From Candidatus Caldilinea saccharophila (GTDB lineage: Bacteria; Chloroflexota; Anaerolineae; Caldilineales; Caldilineaceae), in assembly GCA_016710365.1 (NCBI GenBank), contig JADJVW010000044.1:1-25510 (forward strand): DNA of 25,510 nucleotides. The letters are read 5' to 3'. The notes below the pieces were generated by a model. It saw only the letters and a program-made list of their open reading frames with translations. It made no database searches and was not told the origin of the DNA. How positions within the stretch are numbered: the stretch's first letter is position 1; each line of letters opens with the position of its first letter. This document shows positions 8,966 through 16,726 of this stretch, in pieces. Made by a program: the position numbers and the translations under genes.

Positions 8966-9170
8966 CCTTGTTGGCCGCGGCGGGCGCGTCGTTGCCACGG
9001 CAGAGTTGGCGTGGCCGGATCGGCGGATCGCGCTCTTTCTGCCCGGCCAGGAGTCCGATCTGCTGCAGGCGGGCGCGCAGGGCTGGCGCACGCTGCTCGC
9101 CGAAGAACCGCTGCAGGCCACCAGATCGCTGCTTGTGCTCTGGCATTCATCACAGGAGACGCCCCGATGA
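8922..9170 (+). other. Out-of-frame C-terminal tail of the AddA-like gene (or separate small ORF)
   Basis: One frame away from the AddA-like gene, sequence encoding ALADGLPTPEVGYDLVGRGG, VVATAELAWPDRRIALFLP and GWRTLLAEE runs to a TGA at 9168-9170. It looks like real protein and not frame noise. Upstream, the other frame ends with AWAAAHDLADPPARR, which reads naturally into ALADGLPTPEVGYDL. The span 5462-9170 is a multiple of three plus one, as for one inserted base or loss of a CG pair in the CGCGCG tract near 8930. The stop overlaps the next gene's ATG (ATGA, 9167-9170). I recall similar tails at the ends of other bacterial helicases but cannot name the domain with confidence. Confidence 0.65.
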
Positions 9171-11263
9171 CGCTTTCCCCCCAGTTGTACATGGCCGACA
9201 GCTTTCTCGAAGCGTTTGACAAGCTGCCGCTCACGCCGCGCAAGAAAGTGCGCGAATTTCTGATCAAGTTTCGCAACGACCCGACCGCAGCCAGCATCCA
9301 CTACGAACCGATCCACGACACGCGTGACGAGCGCGTGCGTACGGTGCGCATCGACCTCACCTATCGCGCGGTCGTGCTGCACCCGGAGGAAGCCGCCGGC
9401 TATGTGCTGGTGTGGGTGGACCATCACGATGAAGCAATGGATTGGGCCAGAAACAAGGTCTTTCCGGTGCATCCGGCAACGGGCGCACTGCAAATGCTCG
9501 ATCTGCAGAGGGTCGAAGCCGCCAATCGGCGCGCGGCGGAGGCGCCGCCCGTCAAAGCGCTGGCGGCCTACGCGCTCTTCGAGACTTTCAAAGATGCCGA
9601 TCTGCTGCGCGCCGGCGTGCCGGAGATGCTGCTGCCGTCGGTGCGTGCGCTGCATGATGAGGACGAACTGGAGCGGCTGCGCCCGTTTTTGCCGGCGGAG
9701 GCGTACGAAGCGCTCTTCTACATCGCCAGCCTGGGCTGTTCGATCGACGAAGCGCTGCTTCATGCTGGCGCACTGGTCGAGCCGGAGGCGGCGACGGTAG
9801 ATGTCGCCGTCGCGCTTGCGCACCCCGACAGCCGGCGGCGCTTCCACTTGATCGAAAGCACCGAGGAACTGGACGAGATCCTCGATGCGCCGCTCGCCAA
9901 GTGGCGCATCTTCCTGCATCCCAGCCAGGCGCGGCTGGTCGAGCGCCACTTCAACGGGCCGGCGCGTGTGTTGGGCGGCGCAGGCACGGGCAAGACGGTG
10001 GTCGCCATGCACCGGGCGCGCCACCTGGCCCGCACCGTCTTCACCGCGCCCGACGACCGCATCCTCTTCGCAACCTTCACCCGCAACCTGGCAGCCAATA
10101 TCCGCCAGAATCTGGAGAATCTCTGCGGTGCGGAGATGGCGCGCATCGAGGTCACCAACCTGCACGCATGGGCGGTGGCGCTGCTGCGCCGGCACGGGGA
10201 ACCGGTGACGATTGTGGAGGAAGAGGCGCGGCGTCAGTGCTGGCGCAATGTGATGGAGCAGACAGGCAGCGCATGGGACGAAGCCTTCGTGCAGCACGAG
10301 TGGGCGGCGGTCGTGCAGGCGCAGGGCATCGAGCAGCGCGCGGACTATTTGCGCGCCTCGCGCCAGGGACAGGGTGCGCCGCTCAACCGCAGCCAGCGCG
10401 CCGAGTTGTGGGCGATCTTCGCCGCCTACCGCGCCGAACTGGATCGGCTGGGCCGCATGGAGTGGCCGGACGTGATCCATCGCGCGACCAGGCTGCTGGG
10501 CGGAGCGACCAGGAAGCTGCCCTACCGGGCGATCCTCGTCGACGAAAGCCAGGATCTCGACCCGGCTGAGTTGCGTCTGCTGCGCGTCATGGTTCCCGCA
10601 GGCGCCAACGATCTCTTCTTTGTGGGCGACGCGCACCAGCGTATCTACGGGCAGCCGGTGGTCATGGCGCAGTGCGGGATCGAGATTCGCGGCCGGGCGG
10701 CCATGCTGCGCATCAACTACCGTACGACCGAGGAGATTCGCTGCTGGGCGACCGGGGTGCTGGATGGCGCGGCCATCGACGACCTCGACGGCGGCCGCGA
10801 CGACCTGACCGGCTATCACTCGATCCTGAGTGGGCTGCCGCCTACGGTGCGCCGCTTTGCGACGCTGGCGGCGGAGCTGGCCTTTGTGCTCGACGAGATT
10901 CGCGTCTTGGGCGAGGCGACCGAGTTCGACCGCATCTGCATCGTGGCGCGCACGCACTCGCAACTGCGCGACGAGCTCCTGCCGGCGCTGCGCGCGGCGG
11001 GGATTCCGTACCTGCTGCTCGAAGCGGAGACGCCGGACTATATCGGCTCCGGCGTGCGGCTGGCGACGATGCATCGCGTTAAGGGGCTGGAGTTTGAGCA
11101 TCTCTTTATCGTGGGGATGCGGGCGGGTGTCATGCCGCCGGCCGCAGCGGTGACGGAGGCGGATCTGCTGCGCGAGCGTTGCCTGCTGCATGTCGCCGCC
11201 TCGCGCGCTCGCGAGACGCTGACCGTCACCGGCTGGGGCGAGGCCAGCCCGCTGCTGCGCTAG
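9167..11263 (+). CDS. UvrD/Rep-type helicase with N-terminal RelE-like domain
   Basis: A protein of 698 residues. Residues ~1-95 (SFLEAFDKLPLTPRKKVREF..., RTVRIDLTYRAVVLHPE..., YVLVWVDHHDEAMDWA) follow the RelE/ParE toxin-fold pattern. After an alpha-rich linker comes a full SF1 helicase core: Walker A GGAGTGKT (~268), FATFTRNLAANI, Walker B AILVDESQDLD (~456), GDAHQRIYG, HRVKGLEFEHLFIVG (~635) and LLHVAASRARETLTV (~673). No nuclease domain is visible. ATG 9167 is preferred; the frame is open further upstream but that part overlaps the AddA-like tail. The ATGA overlap suggests translational coupling. Fusions of a RelE fold with UvrD helicases occur in other bacteria. Whether the domain still cuts mRNA or just binds nucleic acid or ribosomes cannot be told from sequence. 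Confidence 0.88.
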   Translation: MTLSPQLYMADSFLEAFDKLPLTPRKKVREFLIKFRNDPTAASIHYEPIHDTRDERVRTVRIDLTYRAVVLHPEEAAGYVLVWVDHHDEAMDWARNKVFPVHPATGALQMLDLQRVEAANRRAAEAPPVKALAAYALFETFKDADLLRAGVPEMLLPSVRALHDEDELERLRPFLPAEAYEALFYIASLGCSIDEALLHAGALVEPEAATVDVAVALAHPDSRRRFHLIESTEELDEILDAPLAKWRIFLHPSQARLVERHFNGPARVLGGAGTGKTVVAMHRARHLARTVFTAPDDRILFATFTRNLAANIRQNLENLCGAEMARIEVTNLHAWAVALLRRHGEPVTIVEEEARRQCWRNVMEQTGSAWDEAFVQHEWAAVVQAQGIEQRADYLRASRQGQGAPLNRSQRAELWAIFAAYRAELDRLGRMEWPDVIHRATRLLGGATRKLPYRAILVDESQDLDPAELRLLRVMVPAGANDLFFVGDAHQRIYGQPVVMAQCGIEIRGRAAMLRINYRTTEEIRCWATGVLDGAAIDDLDGGRDDLTGYHSILSGLPPTVRRFATLAAELAFVLDEIRVLGEATEFDRICIVARTHSQLRDELLPALRAAGIPYLLLEAETPDYIGSGVRLATMHRVKGLEFEHLFIVGMRAGVMPPAAAVTEADLLRERCLLHVAASRARETLTVTGWGEASPLLR

Positions 11264-11345
11264 CACTCTGTCAATCTTGGAGCTTTGGTGCGGCCACTGG
11301 GAAGAGCACAAAGAATCTTGGGTCAAGCGGATCTCGTGTGGTTAC

Positions 11346-11407
11346 GTGCCGGGGACGGGCTTGCGGTGCTTCAGTTGAGCAGACAACGTTCAGCCCGTCC
11401 CCGGCAC
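11346..11407. repeat. Inverted repeat in the gap after the RelE-helicase gene
   Basis: Perfect 16-bp arms, GTGCCGGGGACGGGCT at 11346-11361 and its reverse complement at 11392-11407, enclose 30 bases. It could be a dispersed palindrome or a terminator-like structure for the upstream operon. The rest of 11264-11520 holds no convincing gene. Confidence 0.65.
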
Positions 11408-11520
11408 GCAAGACCCGACCCCATCAATTCCGGTTGAGCCAGAATCTTCTGCATTTTGTCTATCAGTTCAGGAGCGGAAATCGCTATACAAACGCATGAA
11501 CTTGCCATGTCGGGCCTCAG

Positions 11521-11904
11521 AGCGCCGACGCCTTGTCGCAGCGGCGGTGGTCCGCTGGCAGCACGCTGGACGGGCGCGACTCGTTTGCACTGCTCGACGC
11601 CTTTGTCGACGCAGCGGGCAGCGAGACGAAGTTTGTCATCGATCTGGTCATTCGCCACGGCGACCAGGTGTGGGTGCTCGACACCAAGTACAAGGCGCCT
11701 GAGCAGGCTGCCACGGACGACATCGCCCAGATCGTGGCCTATGCCGAGTCGATGGGGACCGACGAAGAGATTCTTGTGTACCCGCGCGGCTTGTCTCGTG
11801 CCAATCTTTACAAAGTAGGGGCAACCACCGTGCGCGCGCTGGCCTTCGATCTTGACGGCGATCTGCAGGCGGCTGGGGACAAATTCCTTGCTGAATTGCT
11901 GTAA
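11521..11904 (+). pseudogene. McrC-type restriction component, C-terminal nuclease fragment
   Basis: The frame encodes FVIDLVIRHGDQVWVLDTKYKAP followed by DDIAQIVAYAESMG and LAFDLDGDLQAAG. This is the PD-(D/E)XK signature and tail of McrC-like proteins, which pair with the GTPase McrB to restrict modified DNA. Only about 125 residues remain, while full McrC proteins are several hundred residues long. An in-frame TGA at 11497 closes the frame upstream, and no McrB gene is present. The apparent start is TTG 11533, with no good ribosome-binding site. Catalytic residues (D of IDLVI, D and K of DTKYK) persist. I call it a remnant of a lost or rearranged Mcr system; a stand-alone nuclease is less likely. 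Confidence 0.7.
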
Positions 11905-12089
11905 GGGGTCGTACCTGCATATCCCATCGCTGTTCTGGGAGGATCGGGCCGCGGCGAGCGGCTGGTGGAGCGCCTTTTGGTCGAACGCCGGAAGGACGAA
12001 TTTCGTGAGTAGGGGTCGAATGATGTTGAATACTGCTGCTTGAAGAGTTGTCCTATAAGGTTGTAAATGCCTCCAGATGATACGTAACC

Positions 12090-12102
12090 AGGAGAACTTC
12101 TG
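12090..12102 (+). promoter_or_regulatory. Ribosome-binding site that supports a rare CTG start
   Basis: AGGAG at 12090-12094 lies five bases before CTG 12100. A TAA at 12085-12087 closes the frame just upstream and the next in-frame ATG/GTG/TTG (GTG 12187) would cut off conserved residues. CTG is therefore the best start, unless the true ATG was lost. Confidence 0.5.
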
Positions 12103-12822
12103 TCACCGTTCACTGAAGCCGACATCCGGGCCGGCGCCTTCGGCCAATCCTACAGTCGTGGCGAACGTTATTTTCGCGATGGCGCTGTGCTTGCCATCAA
12201 CCGTCGCGGCAACCTGATCACCGGTGAGGTGCAGGGAAGCGAGTTTGAGCCCTATACGGTCACGGTTACGCTCGACGAAGATGATGCTATCCTCAGCGCC
12301 GGCTGCACCTGTCCCGTTGGCGCCGGCGGCTACTGCAAGCATATTGTCGCCGTCTTGCTCAGCGTGTTGAAAACCCCGGCGGCGGTCGCTGTGCGCGCCG
12401 ACCTGGCGACGCTGCTGGCCGGACTGACGGAGGCGCAACTGCGCCAGCTCCTCGTGACCGTGGGCGCCGAACAAGCCGATTTCGCCGATGCGATCGAACG
12501 TGCGGTGCAGGTGCTGCGTCGCGTGTTGCCAACAGCTTCCGCGGCTGGCACGGTTCTCGCTGCTCCGGCGCCGGTCGACCTTGTCGCCATCCGACGCGAT
12601 CTACGTCGCGACTTCCGCAAGGCCGCGTCGACTCGGGGCGGTGGATACGGCGGGAGGTTTTACGATGAATATGATGAACTTGCCATCGACGCCGGTGCGA
12701 TTGTGGACTCGGCGCTGACCATGGCGGAAGCGCTGCTGGCGGCCGGCGATGCCACCGGTGCGACCACCCTGTTGACCAACGTGATCGAGGAGTGGAGCGA
12801 GTGTCTCACCGATCTGGAGGAG

Positions 12823-12825
12823 TAG
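12823..12825 (+). other. In-frame amber stop inside the SWIM gene
   Basis: TAG interrupts ...CLTDLEE / IFEANEEVLAEASTEIDAL in one unchanged frame. A single substitution from CAG, GAG, AAG or TGG would restore the gene. Confidence 0.75.
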
Positions 12826-13621
12826 ATCTTCGAGGCGAACGAGGAGGTGCTGGCAGAAGCGTCCACTGAGATCGATGCGTTGCTGGCCGAAAGCCTGCTC
12901 AGCCAGCCGCTGGCGGACGCGGAACGGCAGGCATGGCGCGCACGCATCGACGACTGGGCGGACGCGACGATGCGGCTGTCGATCAGCGACACCGCGCTCG
13001 AAACCTGGTGGGAGTATGCGCCGCTGGTCGCTGCCATGCAAGGGAATATCACCGAGCAGGGCGCCTGGGAAGGGGAAAGACCCGATTGCGCCGACGAATT
13101 GGCGTGCGTACGGCTGCGCATCCTGGAGCGCCAGGGACGCCTGTCAGAGTACCTGAATTTGGCGCAGGCCGAAGGCGAACTCGTACTTTACCTGCTGAAA
13201 CTAATAGAAATGGAAGAGATCGAGCTTGCTGTCTCTGAAGCAATTGCTTACCTCGGCGCGCCGTCCGAAGTGCTCGCTGTCGCCCAGGCGCTGGCTGCAA
13301 AAAACTATCGGCGCGAGGCATTGGCGGTTGCAGCAAGCGGGCTTGATTTGACCTATCCCTATGAGATGGCCGCACTGGCGCGCTGGATCACGCCGCTGGC
13401 AAGCAAAGAGGGCGATCACGCGCTGGCGCTGCGTGCGGCGACGGTTGCTTTCCGCCAAGGCGATCATCTGCTGGCCGACTACAAGAGCGCCGAGCGTGTC
13501 GCCGGCGCGGCCTGGCCTGCGGTCAAACAAGAACTGCTGGACAGCCTGAAGCAAGCGCGCTCCTTTCATGCGGTCGATATTTATCTGTACGAGCAGATGC
13601 TGGTCGAGGCAATGGCTGAAG

Positions 13622-13640
13622 TAAGCCCGAAGTGGCTATA
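13622..13640 (+). other. Frame break in the SWIM gene
   Basis: The frame ends EAMAEVSPKWL-stop, while the next frame gives SGYSPDLDRVVEATRADYPD with family-like sequence to 13903. One extra base in AGCCCGAAGTGG would explain it. Confidence 0.7.
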
Positions 13641-13944
13641 GTCCCGACCTGGATCGCGTGGTCGAAGCAACCCGCGCTGATTATCCCGACTGGGGCATTC
13701 AGCAATGCAAACGCCACGCCGAGCGCATTATGAACGAGGGCAAGTCCAAGTACTACCAGGGTGCTATCGACTGGCTGCGCCGGGCGCGTGACATCTACGC
13801 GCAGCACAACCGCCTGGCCGAGTGGCAGCCCTACCTGACCGGCCTGCTCGACGCCCACACCCGCAAATACAAACTCGTGCCGATGCTGGAGACCTTGCAG
13901 TAGAAATCTCCGCAGAGACGAGACTTTGTGGTGAACCGGCAAAG

Positions 13945-14040
13945 ATAGCCCACGGATTTGACGGATTGAACGGATTTGCGCGGATCAAAAGCAATCCGTG
14001 AAAATCCGCCTGATCCGTTAATTCCGTGGTCTACTCTTCT
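13945..14040. repeat. 96-bp dispersed repeat, copy A (before hicA)
   Basis: It aligns without gaps to 14721-14816 with about 7 mismatches. The element is itself a loose inverted repeat (CCACGGATTTGACGG near one end, ATTCCGTGG near the other). It carries no coding potential. Confidence 0.85.
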
Positions 14041-14085
14041 CACCGCGACTGTGCACAGATAGAATCACTACGCCGAAGCGACTTT

Positions 14086-14118
14086 TTGTTTTCGCAGAAT
14101 GCGTGTGTATAATACACA
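14086..14118 (+). promoter_or_regulatory. hicAB promoter with overlapping palindromic operator; predicted leaderless mRNA
   Basis: A perfect -10 box TATAAT (14108-14113) lies inside the palindrome TGTGTATAATACACA (14104-14118). A weak -35, TTGTTT (14086-14091), is 16 bp upstream. Transcription would start around 14120, at the hicA ATG (14121), so the mRNA should be leaderless. No ribosome-binding site precedes the ATG. The palindrome over the -10 is a likely binding site for HicB, giving autorepression. Confidence 0.65.
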
Positions 14119-14120
14119 TA

Positions 14121-14303
14121 ATGACCAGCAACGAGCTGATACGCGAACTGAAAGTAGCGGGATGGGTGCTTGATCGGGTCCATGGCTCGCATCACATTTT
14201 TAAGCATCCTGAATTGCCTGGAATCATCGTCGTGCCGCATCCAAAGAAAGATCTCGGTAAAGGGCTGGTCAAGGCGATTCGGAAACAAGCGAGACTGGAG
14301 TGA
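14121..14303 (+). CDS. hicA: HicA-family mRNA interferase toxin
   Basis: A 60-residue protein with the HicA double-stranded-RNA-binding-like pattern: SNELIRELKVAGWVLDRVHG, the catalytic-histidine motif GSHHIFKHP, and VVPHPKKDLGKGLVKAIRKQA. HicA toxins bind and cut mRNA until neutralised by HicB. ATG 14121 fits family N-termini; the upstream GTG 14103 would place the start inside the promoter palindrome. The length and catalytic His are normal, so it looks intact. hicB follows after three bases. The pair lies between two copies of a 96-bp repeat. Confidence 0.92.
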   Translation: MTSNELIRELKVAGWVLDRVHGSHHIFKHPELPGIIVVPHPKKDLGKGLVKAIRKQARLE

Positions 14304-14306
14304 ACT

Positions 14307-14699
14307 ATGCGCTATCCAGTGGCAATCGAACTGGGCGATGAGCAGCACGCCTTTGGCGTGATCATTCCCGATTTGCCGGGTTGTTTCTCGGCGGGTGATA
14401 CGCTAGACGAGGCGTTGCACAATGCGGAGGAAGCCATCCTGGCGTGGATTGACGCAGCAATTGATGGAAATGAGCCAATCCCGCAGCCTTCTGCCATCGA
14501 TTCACTGCGCACACAGCATTCCGAACTAACGGAGTGGGTGTGGGCCATCGTCAGTGTAGATCCGGCGCGCCTGGACGACACCATCGAGCGGGTCAATATC
14601 ACATTGCCACGACGTGTACTGGCGCGCCTCGACGCCGCCGCACTTGCTGTGGGTGAAACCCGTTCGGGCTACATTGCCCGTCTGGCTTTGGCAGATTGA
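14307..14699 (+). CDS. hicB: HicB-family antitoxin
   Basis: A 130-residue protein. The N-terminal part (YPVAIELGDEQHAFGVIIPDLPGCFSAGD, then TLDEALHNAEEAILAWI) is the partially degraded RNase-H-like HicB fold that covers HicA. The C-terminal part (ITLPRRVLARLDAAALAVGETRSGYIARLA) is a ribbon-helix-helix DNA-binding domain. It begins three bases after the hicA stop with GGAG within reach (14297-14300). It probably neutralises HicA and represses the promoter through the palindrome at 14104-14118. It appears intact. Confidence 0.92.
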   Translation: MRYPVAIELGDEQHAFGVIIPDLPGCFSAGDTLDEALHNAEEAILAWIDAAIDGNEPIPQPSAIDSLRTQHSELTEWVWAIVSVDPARLDDTIERVNITLPRRVLARLDAAALAVGETRSGYIARLALAD

Positions 14700-14720
14700 G
14701 GATGACGGGACACCCCTTTC

Positions 14721-14816
14721 ATAGACCACGGATTTGACGGATTGAACGGATTTGCGCGGATCAAAAGCAATCCGTGAAAATCCGCCTGATCCGTCTAATC
14801 CGCGGTCGATTCTTCT
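14721..14816. repeat. 96-bp dispersed repeat, copy B (after hicB)
   Basis: This is a direct repeat of 13945-14040, differing mainly at the 3' end. Its last base reaches the stop codon of the oxidoreductase on the other strand. A related but diverged element lies at about 16601-16673. Confidence 0.85.
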
Positions 14817-16402
14817 TATCGTGGCGTGATCGCCGCATACTCCGGCCACGCCAGCACAAATCCCAGATTTTCCTGCAAAGGCATCTGAAAATCCTCTAGA
14901 AGTTGCGGCGTATTGCGAATCTGGCGCGGGGTCAGCCCCTGGTTGAGCGCGTGCGCGGCCACCGCACCGGCCGCCTCGCCGATGTTCCATTCCACCGGAT
15001 GCAGCCGATAACAGCCGTTGGTGATGTGCGTGACGCCCAGATTCTTGCACGCCGGCAGCAGATTCTCCACGCGCACTGGCAGCAGCGCGCCGAGCGGAAT
15101 CTGGAACGGGAAGCTGCTGATGTCCACGTAGGTGCGCGGGGTGGTGCTGGGATGCAGGTCGATGCGATAGCTGCCCACGCCCACGCTGTCGGCGAATGGC
15201 TCGGCGCGGTCGAGGCCGGCCTGCCGCCGCTGTTCGACGCCGACGTGCTGCTCGACGACGGTGAACTCGGCCTGGATGCGTCGCGCCTCGCGGATGTAGA
15301 CATACTTGGCGAGGCCGTCGCGCGTGCCGACGATGTCATGGCGCAGCCGCACGCCAGGATAGCCGTAGCCGCCTTCGTGGCGCGGGGCCTCGGTCTGCAT
15401 CCAATAAAGGAAGGAGAGACTCAACTGGCGGCATTCCTCCAGGTGTTTTGCCCGCGCCTCTGCGCTGACGCCCAGCAGCGGCTTGCCAGTAGTCGATCTG
15501 CGGCCAGTTGACCAGCGTAATATCGCTGGGATAGAGGCCGTCCGGGTAGTGCTTGCGATAGAAGATGCGGCGATAGTGCCAGAAATCGTCGCCGTTGAGG
15601 CGGTCGGTCGCGCCGTCAAAGATGGCGCGATGGCGCGTCTCCAGCGTGATCGGGTGGACGTCGAGCCAGCCCAACTGTTTGCCGGGCCAGAAGTCCGCCT
15701 GGTAGTCGCGCCAGAAGTCATACATGGCCGGGCGGTCGATGGTGTGATCCTCGCCGGGCAGGTAGTCGACGGCAAAGCACCAAGTCACGGCCTGCTGGTC
15801 GAGCGGGTCGGGGGCGCCGGGCAGCGCGTGCAGCTCGCCGGTCTGCGCCTGGCTTTCGGCGCCGATGATGTGCTCCACCCCGCCCAGTTCAAGCAGATCG
15901 CCCATCTCGGTGGCGTCGATGACATAGGCGGCGTGGCAGACGACTTCCTCACCGCTCTCCGCATCGCGCAGCGTCACCGCGGCGACGCGGTCGCCGTCCA
16001 TCTCCACAGCAACCGGTTGATGGCGCAACAGCACATCGACCTGGCGGCTGGAACGGTAGGGCGCCAGCAGCTCATCGATAGCAGCCAGCGCGACGCGCGG
16101 TTCATGGCAGAGCGGGCTGACATTGCCGCGGCCTCGTTGCGCGCCTCCGGCGTGAGCGGGTAGTTGCGCCGGTAGAAGTCGCGGATCCTGGCGCGCAGCA
16201 GACGGTAGGAGGCAGTGCCGCCGGTCGACTCGATCCAGGGATGCTCGTCGGGCGGCACCGCCTGCGCCGTCATCTGCCCGCCCAGCCAGTCGGTCTCTTC
16301 GGTGAGGATTACCTTGCGGCCAAGGCGCAGCGCGGCCAGCGCCGCGGCCACGCCACCCAACCCGCCGCCAACGATCAGAATATCGGTGTTTCGCTCTTTC
16401 AT
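14816..16402 (-). pseudogene. FAD-dependent oxidoreductase with two compensating frame breaks
   Basis: The N-terminus DILIVGGGLGGVAAALAALRLG is a Rossmann-type FAD-binding loop, followed by EETDWLGGQMTAQAVPPDEHPW. The middle part contains VIDATEMGDLLELGG and WCFAVDYLPGEDH. The C-terminal part has GYPGVRLRHDIVGT, SFPFQIPLGALLPVRVENLLPACKNLG and VEWNIGEAAGAVAAHAL. All fit the large FAD-dependent oxidoreductase family often found near sugar-utilisation genes. Frame is lost near 16121-16132 (one base missing) and restored near 15481-15490 (one base extra). The total is exactly 529 codons, so the intact product would have 528 residues. It starts at ATG 16402, 324 bp after the permease gene on the same strand. 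Substrate is unknown. It is either an inactive gene or an intact gene with two sequencing errors. Confidence 0.75.
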
Positions 16403-16726
16403 GGTCGATTCTTTCTGTTGAGAAACTGCTTGAAAAGACCAACCACAAAGTCACGAAGGACACAAAGAAGCACGAAGAAAGTCGCAGCAGAAATACCTGT
16501 GGAGGTTCTTTGTGCCGCTTTGTGTGCTTCGAAGCTTAGTGGTTGCTCCTTCAACAGTTTCTTCGAAATATGGTATTTATTCAGCCGGATAAGATTAGAA
16601 CGCGGATGACGCGGATCAGGCAGATGTCTGCGGATCAGATCAGCGAAAATCCGGCTGATCCGCGTCATCCGCGTGCCATTGGTTGAACGATGCTTGTCCC
16701 GCCTGAATAGGTACGAAATATGTTGC
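16403..16726. repeat. Intergenic region filled with two palindromic elements
   Basis: No gene was found here. An imperfect inverted repeat spans 16420-16564; its ends read GAGAAACTGCTTGAAAAGAC and GCTCCTTCAACAGTTTCTTC, and the inner part has ACCACAAAG/CTTTGTG text. A second element has perfect 19-bp arms at 16601-16619 (CGCGGATGACGCGGATCAG) and 16655-16673. Its flanks (TATTCAG near 16578 and CTGAATA near 16704) extend the symmetry. Both could form long RNA hairpins between the permease and oxidoreductase transcripts. Confidence 0.7.

Larger units (their letters stand above)
12100..13903 (+). pseudogene. SWIM zinc-finger protein, broken by an in-frame stop and a frameshift
   Basis: The 5' part contains FGQSYSRGERYFRDGAV and a SWIM motif C-T-C-x7-C-K-H (residues ~69-81), a zinc-binding fold for DNA or protein contacts. 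A long alpha-helical, TPR-like region follows. The C-terminal end (ADYPDWGIQQCKRHAERIM..., YYQGAIDWLRRARDIYAQ, RKYKLVPMLETL) matches what I know of this family. The conserved N-terminus begins before the first GTG (12187), and the only fitting start is CTG 12100, five bases after AGGAG. TAG at 12823-12825 splits one continuous frame, because family-like sequence carries on directly after it. Near 13622-13640 the frame shifts by one. Total length is a multiple of three plus one, consistent with one inserted base. The intact product would be about 600 residues. Function is unknown; related genes often lie near helicase or defence genes. Confidence 0.75.

Noticed and set aside
8960..11326. Minus-strand open frame of 788 codons opposite the RelE-helicase gene
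   Set aside because: No recognisable domains; the plus-strand frame carries all helicase motifs.
14721..14816. Small RNA or tRNA within the 96-bp repeats
   Set aside because: No cloverleaf or conserved tRNA arms; the symmetry is that of a dispersed repeat.
15974..16402. Separate short gene for the N-terminal FAD-binding part
   Set aside because: The end of this frame turns into frame-shifted sequence, and the conserved continuation lies in the next frame, so it is one broken gene.
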